A stretch of DNA of 64,000 nucleotides from an uncultured Dysosmobacter sp. (GCA_947625655.1 CANQPD010000006.1:1-64000), one strand, 5' to 3'. Counted from the stretch's first letter, positions 34,306-42,737 are shown. Program-made: numbers and translations. Notes: generated by a model not told the origin, from the sequence alone.

Positions 34306-35187
34306 ATGAGTCAGCAGTTTGATTCCCTCATCATCGGCGAGGTGGCCCAGGACACCAATGTGGACTACGACGGCACCACCATCCAGGCCGTGGGCGGCGC
34401 GGTGTACTACTCCGGCTTCGCCGCCGCCAACATGGGCCACAAGATCGCGGTGCTGCCCAAGGCGGACACCACGAAGATCGATATGGCGGCCGCCTTCGCG
34501 GACGCGCCCAACGTCACTGTGTTCCCCCTGCACAGCAAGACCTCCTTTGTCACCAAGAACGTGTACCACACTCCCGACCGGGAGCGCCGCACCTCCACGG
34601 TGGACAGCGTCATCGAGCCCTACAAGACCTCCGAGGTCCCGGAGATCGACGCCAAGATCTGGCACCTGGCCGGTCTGGTGGGCGGCGACATCACCGATGA
34701 GATGATCCCCTTTGCCGCCAAGCACGCCATGGTGGCCATCGATGTGCAGACCATGCTGCGCTGCGTGGAAAACGGCGGCATGGTGTACCACGACTGGGCG
34801 GCGAAGAAGGAGATGCTGCCCTACATCCGTTTCCTGAAGACCGACGCCGCCGAGGCGGAGATCCTCACCGGCACCGATGACCGGGCCGCCGCCGCCAGGA
34901 TGCTGTACGACTGGGGCGCCAAGGAGATCCTCATTACCCACAACACCGAGGTCCTGGTGTATGACGGCAGGGAGATCTATACCTGCCCCATCAAGTCCCG
35001 GAACATGTCCGGCCGCACCGGCCGGGGCGACACCACCTTCGCCGGTTACATCAACGAGCGCCTGACCAAGGACATCCCCACCGCCCTCCAGACCGCCACC
35101 GCGCTGGTCTCTCTGAAGATGGAGACCCCCGGCCCCTTCATGGGCACCCGGGCCGATGTGGAGAATTACATCAAGGAATTCTATTAA
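34306..35187 (+). CDS. PfkB-family carbohydrate kinase
   Basis: 293 aa ribokinase-fold kinase. The N-terminal GEVAQDTNVDYDG ... AVGGAVYYSGFAAANMG contains the family glycine pair. The second signature is unusual: SGRTGRGDTTFAGYI, with the catalytic Asp kept in GRGD where most members have GAGD. This N- and C-terminal pattern resembles the inositol/unusual-sugar kinase branch more than ribokinase or fructokinase. It would phosphorylate the sugar or cyclitol entering the pathway. Three bases after the PHP gene. Confidence 0.88.
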   Translation: MSQQFDSLIIGEVAQDTNVDYDGTTIQAVGGAVYYSGFAAANMGHKIAVLPKADTTKIDMAAAFADAPNVTVFPLHSKTSFVTKNVYHTPDRERRTSTVDSVIEPYKTSEVPEIDAKIWHLAGLVGGDITDEMIPFAAKHAMVAIDVQTMLRCVENGGMVYHDWAAKKEMLPYIRFLKTDAAEAEILTGTDDRAAAARMLYDWGAKEILITHNTEVLVYDGREIYTCPIKSRNMSGRTGRGDTTFAGYINERLTKDIPTALQTATALVSLKMETPGPFMGTRADVENYIKEFY

Positions 35188-35534
35188 GATCCGGCTATAT
35201 CGGAAAAGCGCCGCGAAAGCGGCGCTTACAGCTTGTCGAAAAACCTCTGTTTGGAGAAAAAGCGTTCCGTTTCGCAGGGGGAGTACGAGGGGGCGGGAGC
35301 CCCCTCGTGTTGAATCGAATGCCTGCAAAGGGCTGTGACAACAGTCCTTTGCCCCGCGAAGCGGGAGCTTTTTGGCCTGCAAAGCAGGCCAAAAAGCGAG
35401 GCATTGTGAAGCCCGTGGAAAAAGTCCAAAGGACTTTTTCCACGGGCTGAGCGCCGCTTTCGCGGCGCTTTTTTCCTTGACGGCGTATCTGGAACAGGAT
35501 ATGATGAAGCAAAGAGGAAAAGGAGGAAGCCGGT
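35188..35534. repeat. Hairpin-array intergenic element
   Basis: No gene. A chain of at least five perfect stems: gcgccgcgaaagcggcgc, cgaggggg/ccccctcg, gcaaaggg/cctttgc, gctttttggcctgc/gcaggccaaaaagc and gcccgtggaaaaagtcc/ggactttttccacgggc. It begins and ends with the same palindrome (gcgccgc...gcggcgc at 35209 and 35452), the second followed by tttttt, so the last stem also works as a terminator. A promoter lies at the 3' edge. Confidence 0.75.
35477..35505 (+). promoter_or_regulatory. Promoter of the 138-aa gene
   Basis: TTGACG (35477-35482), 17-bp spacer, TATGAT (35500-35505). Confidence 0.7.
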
Positions 35535-35951
35535 ATGAAAAAGAGACTGGCCCTGCTGGCCGGACTTGCGGCCGCGGCGCTGCTGGCGTTCCACTTTCTG
35601 GTGCCTCAGCAGGCCGTGGGGAAAAATGCGGCGCTGTACGGCGTGGAGCGAAACGGCATCGATATCACGGAAAAACTCTCTCAGGAGCAGCTGAACGGGC
35701 TGGAGGCCCTGGCGGCGGATGCCCAATGTGCCCGCTGGCGAAATCCCATGGGCGCATACCCGCTGCGGCAGGATACCGTGGTCCTGGAGCTGTGGGGAGA
35801 GTCTGGGAGAAAGGACTATCCCTGCCGGTTGTATCTGGTGGGAAGCACGGACTGTTATAGAGCCAGCTGGCGAAGCGGAGAGGACTATTCGCTGCGAAAG
35901 GGCGAAGCCCTGCTGACTCAGGCGCTGGAGATCATCGGCCAGACCCGGTAA
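35535..35951 (+). CDS. Secreted or membrane-anchored hypothetical protein
   Basis: 138 aa. N-terminal MKKRLALLAGLAAAALLAFHFLV is a signal peptide or membrane anchor without lipobox Cys; the remaining ~110 residues are a small soluble domain outside the membrane with a Cys pair. It resembles in layout, not in clear sequence, the 148-aa protein at 40861. AAAGGAGG precedes ATG 35535. No recognised family; monocistronic between hairpin arrays. Confidence 0.65.
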   Translation: MKKRLALLAGLAAAALLAFHFLVPQQAVGKNAALYGVERNGIDITEKLSQEQLNGLEALAADAQCARWRNPMGAYPLRQDTVVLELWGESGRKDYPCRLYLVGSTDCYRASWRSGEDYSLRKGEALLTQALEIIGQTR

Positions 35952-35962
35952 AAGACACGTCA

Positions 35963-35990
35963 GCCCGGCTGCCGCAGGCAGCCGGGCTTG
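35963..35990 (+). terminator. Terminator-like stem after the 138-aa gene
   Basis: agcccggctgcc / ggcagccgggctt stem 12 bp after the stop codon; weak T-tract. First stem of the next hairpin array. Confidence 0.6.
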
Positions 35991-36433
35991 AAACTGTTCC
36001 CAAAGCCCGTCTTGGCTTTGGGAACAGTCTCAAAAGGTCCTCGCTTCGCTGACCGCAAGCCTTGCCCGGCCGGGGCATTTGATCCCATTCGAGGCGGGCC
36101 GCGCCCCCTCAGGCACCCCCGCCCGGAGCCTTTCTTCCGGCGGCGGAAGATTTTTAAACGCATAAGGACCCGCGCCTCTGCCAAAGCGCGGGTCCTTATG
36201 CTATAGAAGGAAAGGAGAAACAGTAACGCAAATTTCTTTGCGGTGCGGGGGAACAAAGGAAACTGCCTTCACCGCCGGGGAAAGTGGGCGCGGGGACCCC
36301 GGACTGGTCATCGCCATTCCACAGGGTCAGGACAGGGTCCCCGCCGCGGGGGAATGAAACCGGCTAGTGCGAACACGGTCAGTCCCACGGAAGGGAATGC
36401 GTGCAATACCCTTCAAACCCGCCCAATTAACGC

Positions 36434-36441
36434 AAACGTTT
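36434..36441. promoter_or_regulatory. Distal LacI-like half-operator box
   Basis: AAACGTTT in context cgcaaacgtttccg, the same octamer as the two operators at 32241 and 32453. No gene start nearby. Confidence 0.4.
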
Positions 36442-36597
36442 CCGAAAAACGGTGAAAGAAAATCCCACGGAATCCTCTTGTGTGGGAACACCTATATTAT
36501 GCAATATCAAGGGATTAAAGTCAATAGCCTGAAAAGAAGTTTGGCATTTGGGACAAGGATTTTCAAAAAAGCTGTGCGCTTTCACGATAAAATGCTC

Positions 36598-36605
36598 AAA
36601 CGTTT
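36598..36605. promoter_or_regulatory. Distal LacI-like box, second copy
   Basis: AAACGTTT in context gctcaaacgtttgcat, 164 bp from the box at 36434 and just before the MATE terminator. Confidence 0.4.
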
Positions 36606-36619
36606 GCATAAAAAGACGC

Positions 36620-36654
36620 AAAAAACCGCCTCCGAGAAGCCCCCCGGAGGCGGC
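36620..36654 (-). terminator. MATE-gene terminator
   Basis: Minus strand: gccgcctccg / cggaggcggttttttg, a perfect stem with six Ts. Confidence 0.92.
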
Positions 36655-36661
36655 TGCCGGA

Positions 36662-38035
36662 TCACCGCGGGGACGGGTCCATGGCGGCCAGCTCCCGCAG
36701 GACCTTCACCTGGATGGGAATGGCGCAGGCCAGCGTCAGGCAGTCGGACACCGCCTGGGTCATCTGAATGCCCGGGATGCCCAGCGCGGTGGAGAGAATC
36801 CACACCAGGGGGATGAAGAACACGCCCTGCCGGGCCATGGCCAGAAAGGTGGCGGGCACGGTGCGGCCAATGGTCTGGAGCATCATGTTGCTCATGACGA
36901 CCCAGCCCTGGAAGAAGAACGTGACGCACTGGAACCGCAGGGCGGCGGCGCCGATGGCAATGACCTCCGGATCGTCCCGGAACAGGGCCACCAGCTGGGG
37001 GGCGAAGGCAAAGCCCAGGGCGCTGACCGCCAGCAAAAAGACGGTGGAGCTCTTGACGCAGAACCAGAACCCTTCCCGCACCCGCTTGTACAGCCTGGCG
37101 CCGTAGTTGAAGCCGCAGACGGGCTGGAAACCCTGGCCGAAGCCGATCATGGCGGAGCCGCCGAACATCATGATGCGCTGGACCACGCCCATGGCGGCGA
37201 TCACGGCGTCGCCATAGGGCTTGGCGGCCAGATTCAGGCAGATGGTGGCCACGCTGGCCAGCCCCTGCCGGGCCAGGGAGGGAAGTCCGCCCTGGATGAT
37301 CATTTTGTAGTAGGACCATTTCAGCTGGACCCGGGAGATATGGATATGGAGATTGCCGCCCTTGGCGCAGCCCGCCAGCAGCAGGCAGAAGCTGACGAAC
37401 TGGCTGATGATGGTGGCCCAGGCAGCGCCGGCCACGCCCAGATCGAACACGAAGATCAGCAGCGGGTCCAGGCCGATGTTCAGCACCGCGCCGCTGGCGA
37501 TGCCCACCATGGCATAGGCGGCGCTGCCCTGGAACCGCAGCTGGTTGTTCAGCACCAGAGAGGCGGTCATCCACGGCGCGCCGAAGAGGATGACCCGCAG
37601 ATAGGCCTTTGCATAGGGCAGGATGGTGTCGGTGGAGCCCAGCAGCAGCGCCAGCGGCTCCAGAAAGAGCTGCCCCAGAACACAGATGACAAGGCCCGCG
37701 GCCAGGGCGGAGAAAAAGCCGGTGGCGGCCATGTTGGAGGCGTCCTCAAAATTGTGCTTTCCCAGCTCCCGGGAGATGAAGTTGCCGCTGCCGTGGCCAA
37801 AGAAAAAGCCCACCGCCTGGATAATGGCCATCATGGAAAAGACCACGCCCACGGCGCCGGTGGCGGCGTTGCTTTTCAGCATGCCCACAAAAAAAGTGTC
37901 CGCCATGTTGTAAAAGGCGGTGACCAGCATGCTGATGATGCAGGGGAGCGCCAGACGGCAGATCAGCCGCCCCACCGGCGTCTCCGTCATCTGATGAAAT
38001 TTTTGTTCCTGCTTTTCGTCCATTTTTTCGTCCAT
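36662..38035 (-). CDS. MATE-family efflux transporter
   Basis: 457 aa with twelve hydrophobic helices in two homologous halves. The family pattern is present: IISMLVTAFYNMADTFFVG in TM1, GHGSGNFISRELG after TM2, the QLRFQG segment and, in the second half, FGQGFQPVCGFNYGA. Exports cationic drugs, flavonoids or metabolites using a Na+ or H+ gradient. I chose ATG 38035 (MDEKMDEKQ), because GTGAGGA upstream is its ribosome binding site rather than a GTG start. Single gene with its own terminator. Confidence 0.93.
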   Translation of the reverse strand: MDEKMDEKQEQKFHQMTETPVGRLICRLALPCIISMLVTAFYNMADTFFVGMLKSNAATGAVGVVFSMMAIIQAVGFFFGHGSGNFISRELGKHNFEDASNMAATGFFSALAAGLVICVLGQLFLEPLALLLGSTDTILPYAKAYLRVILFGAPWMTASLVLNNQLRFQGSAAYAMVGIASGAVLNIGLDPLLIFVFDLGVAGAAWATIISQFVSFCLLLAGCAKGGNLHIHISRVQLKWSYYKMIIQGGLPSLARQGLASVATICLNLAAKPYGDAVIAAMGVVQRIMMFGGSAMIGFGQGFQPVCGFNYGARLYKRVREGFWFCVKSSTVFLLAVSALGFAFAPQLVALFRDDPEVIAIGAAALRFQCVTFFFQGWVVMSNMMLQTIGRTVPATFLAMARQGVFFIPLVWILSTALGIPGIQMTQAVSDCLTLACAIPIQVKVLRELAAMDPSPR

Positions 38036-38193
38036 AGCAATCCTCACAGAATTTTCTGAATTTTAACGATATTATAACATATTTGCAAGAAAAAGAAAAG
38101 AGGATTTCCTTCGGAGCCGGGACGCGCTTTCCGGCATAGGATAGGGTGTATCCGCAGACGGCGGATGCAATCTCAAGGAAACGAGGGATCGTT

Positions 38194-38532
38194 TTGCATA
38201 TCAGTGAAGCCTATGAGCATGAGCCCATCCGGCCCTATCAGGCGGAGGACGCCTGCCCGATGAACGGCTGCAATAAGGTTGGTACTCAGTGTGTGGATGT
38301 CAGCGCGCCCCTGACCCTGACGCCCACCGCATCGGTGGGCACCGTCACCGTGGCCTGCCAGGGGGTGCCTGACATCACCTGCGTCACAGACGCCGGCGGC
38401 GCCAGCTGCACCGTGACCATGACCCAGCAGGTCTGCGTATCCGTACCCATCCGCTATGGCGTGACCCTGACCTCCGGCGAGCCTACCATCGCCTGTGCCG
38501 ACAACAGCTGTGTCGGCTCTGGCTGCTGCTGA
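38194..38532 (+). CDS. Small Cys-rich protein, possible spore-coat component
   Basis: 112 aa from TTG 38194 with GAGGGA upstream (no ATG or GTG is well placed; the track's GTG 38146 has none). Eleven Cys residues, repeated V.V...P motifs (VSAPLTLTPTASVG, VACQGVPDITC) and a C-terminal SGCC. No signal peptide or membrane helix. This Cys/Thr/Val-rich make-up resembles small Clostridial spore-surface proteins, and a CATAnnnTA box (catAGGata, ~38138-38146) resembles a sigma-K -10, though no good -35 is visible. Function is therefore tentative. Ends in a strong terminator. Confidence 0.6.
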   Translation: MHISEAYEHEPIRPYQAEDACPMNGCNKVGTQCVDVSAPLTLTPTASVGTVTVACQGVPDITCVTDAGGASCTVTMTQQVCVSVPIRYGVTLTSGEPTIACADNSCVGSGCC

Positions 38533-38540
38533 GGCGCGCC

Positions 38541-38582
38541 GGCCCGCCCCCGCCGAAGATTCAGGCGGGGGCGGGCTTTTTT
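38541..38582 (+). terminator. Terminator of the Cys-rich gene
   Basis: gcccgcccccgcc / ggcgggggcgggc stem followed by tttttt. Confidence 0.93.
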
Positions 38583-38607
38583 GCGGCGTTTTTGCGGGGC
38601 TGGGGCC

Positions 38608-38636
38608 TTGCAAGCGGCGGGAAAAGTGAGTATACT
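38608..38636 (+). promoter_or_regulatory. Promoter of the aminotransferase operon
   Basis: TTGCAA (38608-38613), 17-bp spacer, TATACT (38631-38636). Confidence 0.75.
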
Positions 38637-38698
38637 GTATGTGATTCAAAGTCCCTGCTTTGGACACACGGAAAATCGCATCGGAAAGGATGATTTTT

Positions 38699-39973
38699 AT
38701 GACCGCTTATCCCAAGATGACCGCTGAGGAGCGCAAGGCGGAATACGCCGGACTGCAAAAGGAATTCGAGGCGCTGAAGGCCCGGGGCCTCAGCCTGAAC
38801 ATGGCCCGGGGCAAGCCCGGCAAGGCCCAGCTGGATCTGGTGAGCGATATTTTCGCGCTGATGCAGAAGCCCGAGGACTATGTGTCCGACGGCATCGACG
38901 TCCGCAACTACGGCGAGATGAGCGGCCTTCCCGCCGCCAGGCGCCTGTTTGCCGACATCCTGGGCTGCAAGCCCTCCCAGGTGTTTGTGGGCGGCAACGC
39001 CAGTTTGCAGCTGATGTACGACACCATCTCCAAGGCCTATACCCACGGCCTGCTCCACTCTGAGCGCCCCTGGTGCAAGGAGGAGACCGTGAAGTGGCTG
39101 TGCCCCGCCCCCGGCTATGACCGCCATTTCAAGGTGACGGAGTCCTTCGGCTTTGAACTCATCACCATCCCCATGACCGATGACGGCCCCGACATGGACG
39201 CCGTGGAGGAGGCCGTGAAGGACCCGGCTGTCAAGGGCATCTGGTGCGTGCCCAAGTACTCCAACCCCGACGGCATCATCTACTCTGACGAGACCATCCG
39301 CCGCATGGCCGCCCTGAAGCCCGCCGCCCCGGACTTCACCGTCATGTGGGACAACGCCTACTGCATCCATGAGTTCGAGGGGGATTACGTGGAATTCCCC
39401 GACATCCTGTCCCTGTGCGAGCAGGCGGGGAACCCGGATATGGTGTTCGAGTTCGCCTCTACCTCCAAGGTGACGCTGCCTGGCGCGGGCGTCAGCTGCT
39501 TCGCCTGCTCCGAGGCCAACATGGCCTACATGGAAAAGCTGCTGACCGTCCAGGTCATCAGCTTTGACAAGGTGAACCAGCAGCGCCACGTCCTGTACCT
39601 GAAGGACAAGGCCCACACCCTGGAGCTGATGCGCAAGCACGCCGCCATCATGGGCCCCAAGTTCCGGGCCGTGGTGGACACCCTGGACCGGGAGATCGCT
39701 CCCCTGGACATCGCCTCCTGGCGGCGGCCCAAGGGCGGCTACTTCGTGTCCCTGAACGCCATGCCCGGCACCGCCAGGCGGACCCTGGCCCTGTGCCGCG
39801 AGGCCGGCGTCACCATGACCAATGCCGGCGCCACCTTCCCCTACGGCAAGGACCCGCAGGATTCCAACATCCGCATCGCCCCGTCCCTGCCGCCTGTTGA
39901 GGAGCTGGAGCAGGCCATCGCCGTGTTCTGCGTCTGCCTGAAAATGGCCGCGCTGGAGAAGCTGGGCGTATGA
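38699..39973 (+). CDS. Aspartate aminotransferase-like enzyme (fold type I, type Ic)
   Basis: 424 aa PLP enzyme. NMARGKPGKAQLDL at the N-terminus, the internal RNYGEMSGLPAARRLFADILG, GGNASLQLMYDTISKA, NPDGIIYSDE, DNAYCIHEF and the PLP-lysine motif FASTSKVTLPGAG place it in the distinct Asp_aminotransf group (PF12897-like) rather than classic AspC. Transfers amino groups between aspartate or a similar donor and 2-oxoglutarate. ATG 38699 has AAAGGATG; the track start 38660 is upstream of it. Overlaps the radical SAM gene by 4 bp (ATGA). Confidence 0.9.
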   Translation: MTAYPKMTAEERKAEYAGLQKEFEALKARGLSLNMARGKPGKAQLDLVSDIFALMQKPEDYVSDGIDVRNYGEMSGLPAARRLFADILGCKPSQVFVGGNASLQLMYDTISKAYTHGLLHSERPWCKEETVKWLCPAPGYDRHFKVTESFGFELITIPMTDDGPDMDAVEEAVKDPAVKGIWCVPKYSNPDGIIYSDETIRRMAALKPAAPDFTVMWDNAYCIHEFEGDYVEFPDILSLCEQAGNPDMVFEFASTSKVTLPGAGVSCFACSEANMAYMEKLLTVQVISFDKVNQQRHVLYLKDKAHTLELMRKHAAIMGPKFRAVVDTLDREIAPLDIASWRRPKGGYFVSLNAMPGTARRTLALCREAGVTMTNAGATFPYGKDPQDSNIRIAPSLPPVEELEQAIAVFCVCLKMAALEKLGV

Positions 39974-40839
39974 GATATTACGGCAGCGTCTACCGTCCCC
40001 CCTCCGAGGCATACAGCCTCATCGTCCAGGTGACCTACGGCTGCAGCCACAACACCTGTGCCTTCTGCAGCATGTACAAGGAGAAGCACTTCGCCCTCCG
40101 GCCCCTGGAGGAGGTCATCGAGGACTTCCACATCGCCCGCCGGACCTACCGGAACGTGGACAAGGTGTTCCTGGCGGACGGCGACGCCCTGGTGCGCAAG
40201 GCCAGCGAGCTGTACACCATTCTGGACACCATCCGGGAGCTGTTTCCGGAGTGCCAGAGGGTCACCAGCTACGCCTCCCCCGCCTCCATCCGCATCCGCA
40301 CCGACGAGGAGCTGCGGACGCTGCGGGAAAAGGGGCTGACCATGGTGTACATGGGCCTGGAGTCCGGCTGCGACGAGGTCTTGAAGCTGATGCGCAAGGG
40401 CCACGGCGCGGCAGAAATCATCGAGATGGGCCAAAAGGTCCGCCGGAACGGCATCGCCCTGTCCGTCACCGCCATCACCGGCCTGGGCGGCCCGGAACTG
40501 CTGGAAAAGCACGCCGTGGAGACCGCCAGGGCCTTCAACGCCATGAACCCGGAGTACATCGGCATGCTGACGCTGATGGTGGAGCCGGGGACGCCTCTGT
40601 ACGACTGGGTCCAGGAGGGCAGCTTCCAGCTGCTGACCCAGCCCCAGGTGCTGGAGGAGACCCGCCTTTTGGTGGAGCGCCTGGACAGCCCGGGGAGCGT
40701 CTTCCGCATGAACCACGCCAGCAACTACCTGGTGCTGAAGGGCACCCTCAACGGCGACCGGGAGGCCATGCTGCGGACCATCGACATGGCGGAGCACGAC
40801 CTCAGCCGCCTGCGCCCCGAGGAATGGAGGGGGCTTTAA
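39970..40839 (+). CDS. Radical SAM protein
   Basis: 289 aa. Cluster-binding motif CSHNTCAFC (CX4CX2C variant) at about residues 25-33 followed by SMYKEKHF; then the SAM-site ADGDAL and VYMGLESGCDEVLKLMRKG, typical of the COG1032/HemN-like radical SAM group; no B12 or SPASM extension is present. It starts on the aminotransferase stop (ATGA), so both are co-translated. Reaction unknown; conserved coupling to an aminotransferase could imply modification of an amino acid or cofactor (inference). Confidence 0.88.
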   Translation: MRYYGSVYRPPSEAYSLIVQVTYGCSHNTCAFCSMYKEKHFALRPLEEVIEDFHIARRTYRNVDKVFLADGDALVRKASELYTILDTIRELFPECQRVTSYASPASIRIRTDEELRTLREKGLTMVYMGLESGCDEVLKLMRKGHGAAEIIEMGQKVRRNGIALSVTAITGLGGPELLEKHAVETARAFNAMNPEYIGMLTLMVEPGTPLYDWVQEGSFQLLTQPQVLEETRLLVERLDSPGSVFRMNHASNYLVLKGTLNGDREAMLRTIDMAEHDLSRLRPEEWRGL

Positions 40840-40860
40840 AAGAGAAGGAGGAGGTACTCT

Positions 40861-41307
40861 ATGAAGAGAAAAGGCAAGTGGATCGCCGGAGCCGTCCTGC
40901 TGCTGGCGATGGCCGCCGTCGTTCTTCTGTACCAGCGGGATCGGAGCGCCCGCTATCCCCTGGATTTTACCCGGGATGAGTTGGCGTCCGCGACTGTGGG
41001 CGCCAACTATACGGAGACCCTCACCCTGACGGAGCCGGAAGAGCTTGACGCCCTGTATGAAGCCCTGGAGCGCATGCGCGTCGTCGGGGAGGCGGAGCGG
41101 GATGAAGGCGCTCTCATGGGCGCGCAGGCATACATCCTGAAGATCGAGTTGAAGGATGGCGGCGGCCGCACCTTCTCCTACGAGCAGAGAGACGCCGGCG
41201 GCTCCGGCGTCCTCTCCCGCGGCGGACACCCGGACTGTCAGGTCCGCCGTCTGGATATGCGCGGGCTCTGGCAGTCCATCACCGGCGAATACCCCGGGCA
41301 CGCCTGA
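40861..41307 (+). CDS. Membrane-anchored hypothetical protein, 148 aa
   Basis: N-terminal MKRKGKWIAGAVLLLAMAAVVLLY is a membrane anchor; the outside domain (~120 aa) has no Cys pair or motif I recognise beyond a PDCQVRRLDM segment. GGAGGAGG precedes ATG 40861. It follows the radical SAM gene by 21 bp and ends at a strong shared terminator. Function unknown. Confidence 0.65.
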   Translation: MKRKGKWIAGAVLLLAMAAVVLLYQRDRSARYPLDFTRDELASATVGANYTETLTLTEPEELDALYEALERMRVVGEAERDEGALMGAQAYILKIELKDGGGRTFSYEQRDAGGSGVLSRGGHPDCQVRRLDMRGLWQSITGEYPGHA

Positions 41308-41326
41308 GCCCTCTTTCCGATATCAT

Positions 41327-41362
41327 GAAAGCGCCCGCCCCTGTCAGGGGCGGGCGCTTTCG
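41327..41362. terminator. Bidirectional terminator
   Basis: gaaagcgcccgcccct / aggggcgggcgctttc, a perfect stem between the convergent 148-aa gene and pyrI. Confidence 0.92.
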
Positions 41363-41374
41363 CTGTCGGCTGTC

Positions 41375-41800
41375 TCAGAACTTCTTGTCAATGGCCGTCT
41401 CGCAGTAGGCACAGCGGTAGGTGTGCTTCTCCGGGTCGCTCAGCAGGAAGACGGCGTCCAGTTGAGGCTCGGAAACGGTGATGCACCGGGGATTCTTGCA
41501 GTGGATGATGTTCACCAGCTTCCGGGGCAGCTCCACGTGCTTCTTTGCCACCCGCACGCCGTCCCGGATCACGTTGACGGTGATGTTGGAGTCGATATAG
41601 CCCAGCACGTCCAGATCCACCTCCATGGGGGAGTCGATCTTGATGATGTCCTTCTTGCCCATGCGGCCGCTGCGGACATTCTTGATGATGGCCACGGAGC
41701 AGTCCAGCTCGTCCAGATGCAGATACTTGTAGATGTCCATGCTCTTGCCGGCCTGGATGTGGTCCAGAACCACGCCGTTTTGGATGCTGTCGATATTCAT
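41375..41800 (-). CDS. pyrI: Aspartate carbamoyltransferase regulatory subunit
   Basis: 141 aa. Binds nucleotide effectors (CTP, ATP) at its N-terminal domain and holds the catalytic trimers together through a zinc site; the four zinc Cys are visible as HCKNPRC and CAYC near the C-terminus. AAAGGAG precedes ATG 41800. Last gene of the pyrimidine operon, directly after pyrB, which predicts an allosteric, CTP-inhibited ATCase. Confidence 0.96.
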   Translation of the reverse strand: MNIDSIQNGVVLDHIQAGKSMDIYKYLHLDELDCSVAIIKNVRSGRMGKKDIIKIDSPMEVDLDVLGYIDSNITVNVIRDGVRVAKKHVELPRKLVNIIHCKNPRCITVSEPQLDAVFLLSDPEKHTYRCAYCETAIDKKF

Positions 41801-41816
41801 GAATCAAGCTCCTTTC

Positions 41817-42737
41817 TCAGACCTCAATGCCCAGCAGCTTCATGATGAGGGCCATGCGGATGAACTTGCCGTTTTTCACCTGCCGCCAGTAGGCCGCCCG
41901 GGGATCCCGGTCCACCGCCACGGAGATCTCGTTGACACGGGGCAGGGGGTGCAGGATGGACAGGTCCGCCTTGGCGTTCACCAGCTTCTCCGGCGTCAGG
42001 ATGTAGCTGTCCTTCAGGCGGAGGTAATCCTCCTCGTTGAAAAACCGCTCCTTCTGGACGCGGGTCATGTACAAAATGTCCAGCTGGGGGATGACGGACT
42101 CCAGATCGGTGGTCTGGGTGTAGGGGATCCCCTTCTTTTTCAGGGCCTCTTCTTTAACATAGCGGGGCAGCTTCAGCTCGTTGGGGGAGATGAGGACGTA
42201 GTTGATGTTTGCATACCGGCTCAGGGCGTTTACCAGGGAGTGAACGGTGCGGCCGAATTTCAGGTCGCCGCAGAAGCCCACGGTGAAGTTGTCCAGCCGC
42301 CCCTTCTCCCGGTGGATGGTCAGCAGGTCCGTCAGGGTCTGGGTGGGGTGATTGTGGCCGCCGTCGCCGGCGTTGATGATGGGCACCTCGCTGAACTGGG
42401 CGGCGGCATAGGGCGCGCCCTCCTTGGGGTGGCGCATGGCGATGATGTCGGCATAGCAGCTGACGGTGTGGATGGTGTCGCCCACGGTCTCGCCCTTGGC
42501 GGTGGAGCTGGAGTTGGCCTCGGAGAAGCCCAGCACGCTGCCGCCCAGGGCCAGCATGGCGGACTCAAAGGAGAGGCGGGTGCGGGTGGAGGGCTCGAAG
42601 AACAGCGTCGCCAGCTGCTTGTGGGCACAGGCGTTCTGATATTTGACGGGGTCTGCGATGATGTCCTCCGCCGTGGCGATGAGCTGGTCGATCTCCTCCA
42701 CGGTGAGGTCGGTGACATCAATGATATTTCTAGGCAT
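41817..42737 (-). CDS. pyrB: Aspartate carbamoyltransferase catalytic subunit
   Basis: 306 aa. Condenses carbamoyl phosphate with aspartate, the committed pyrimidine step. The carbamoyl-phosphate motif [13 protein letters not shown], the 80s-loop [22 protein letters not shown] and [10 protein letters not shown] are intact. Correct start is ATG 42737 (MPRNIIDVT) with AAAGGAG; the track adds 25 residues from the pyrE-pyrB gap. Works as a complex with the downstream PyrI. Confidence 0.97.
   Translation of the reverse strand: MPRNIIDVTDLTVEEIDQLIATAEDIIADPVKYQNACAHKQLATLFFEPSTRTRLSFESAMLALGGSVLGFSEANSSSTAKGETVGDTIHTVSCYADIIAMRHPKEGAPYAAAQFSEVPIINAGDGGHNHPTQTLTDLLTIHREKGRLDNFTVGFCGDLKFGRTVHSLVNALSRYANINYVLISPNELKLPRYVKEEALKKKGIPYTQTTDLESVIPQLDILYMTRVQKERFFNEEDYLRLKDSYILTPEKLVNAKADLSILHPLPRVNEISVAVDRDPRAAYWRQVKNGKFIRMALIMKLLGIEV

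Larger units (their letters stand above)
35991..36661. other. Long structured non-coding region
   Basis: No supported gene in about 670 bp. 35991-36205 continues the hairpin array (aactgttcccaaagcc/ggctttgggaacagt; gcataaggacccgcgc/gcgcgggtccttatgc). 36215-36430 contains cgcaaatttctttgcg, a gcggtg/caccgc stem and a ggggaccc/gggtcccc stem, resembling a structured RNA I cannot name. 36430-36606 holds two AAACGTTT boxes. The ORF at 36367 lacks a ribosome binding site and runs through the MATE terminator. Confidence 0.5.

Noticed and set aside
36367-36816. 149-aa ORF with internal MQYQGIKVNSLKR start
   Set aside because: No SD, runs through the MATE terminator and the MATE 3' end; basic low-complexity end.
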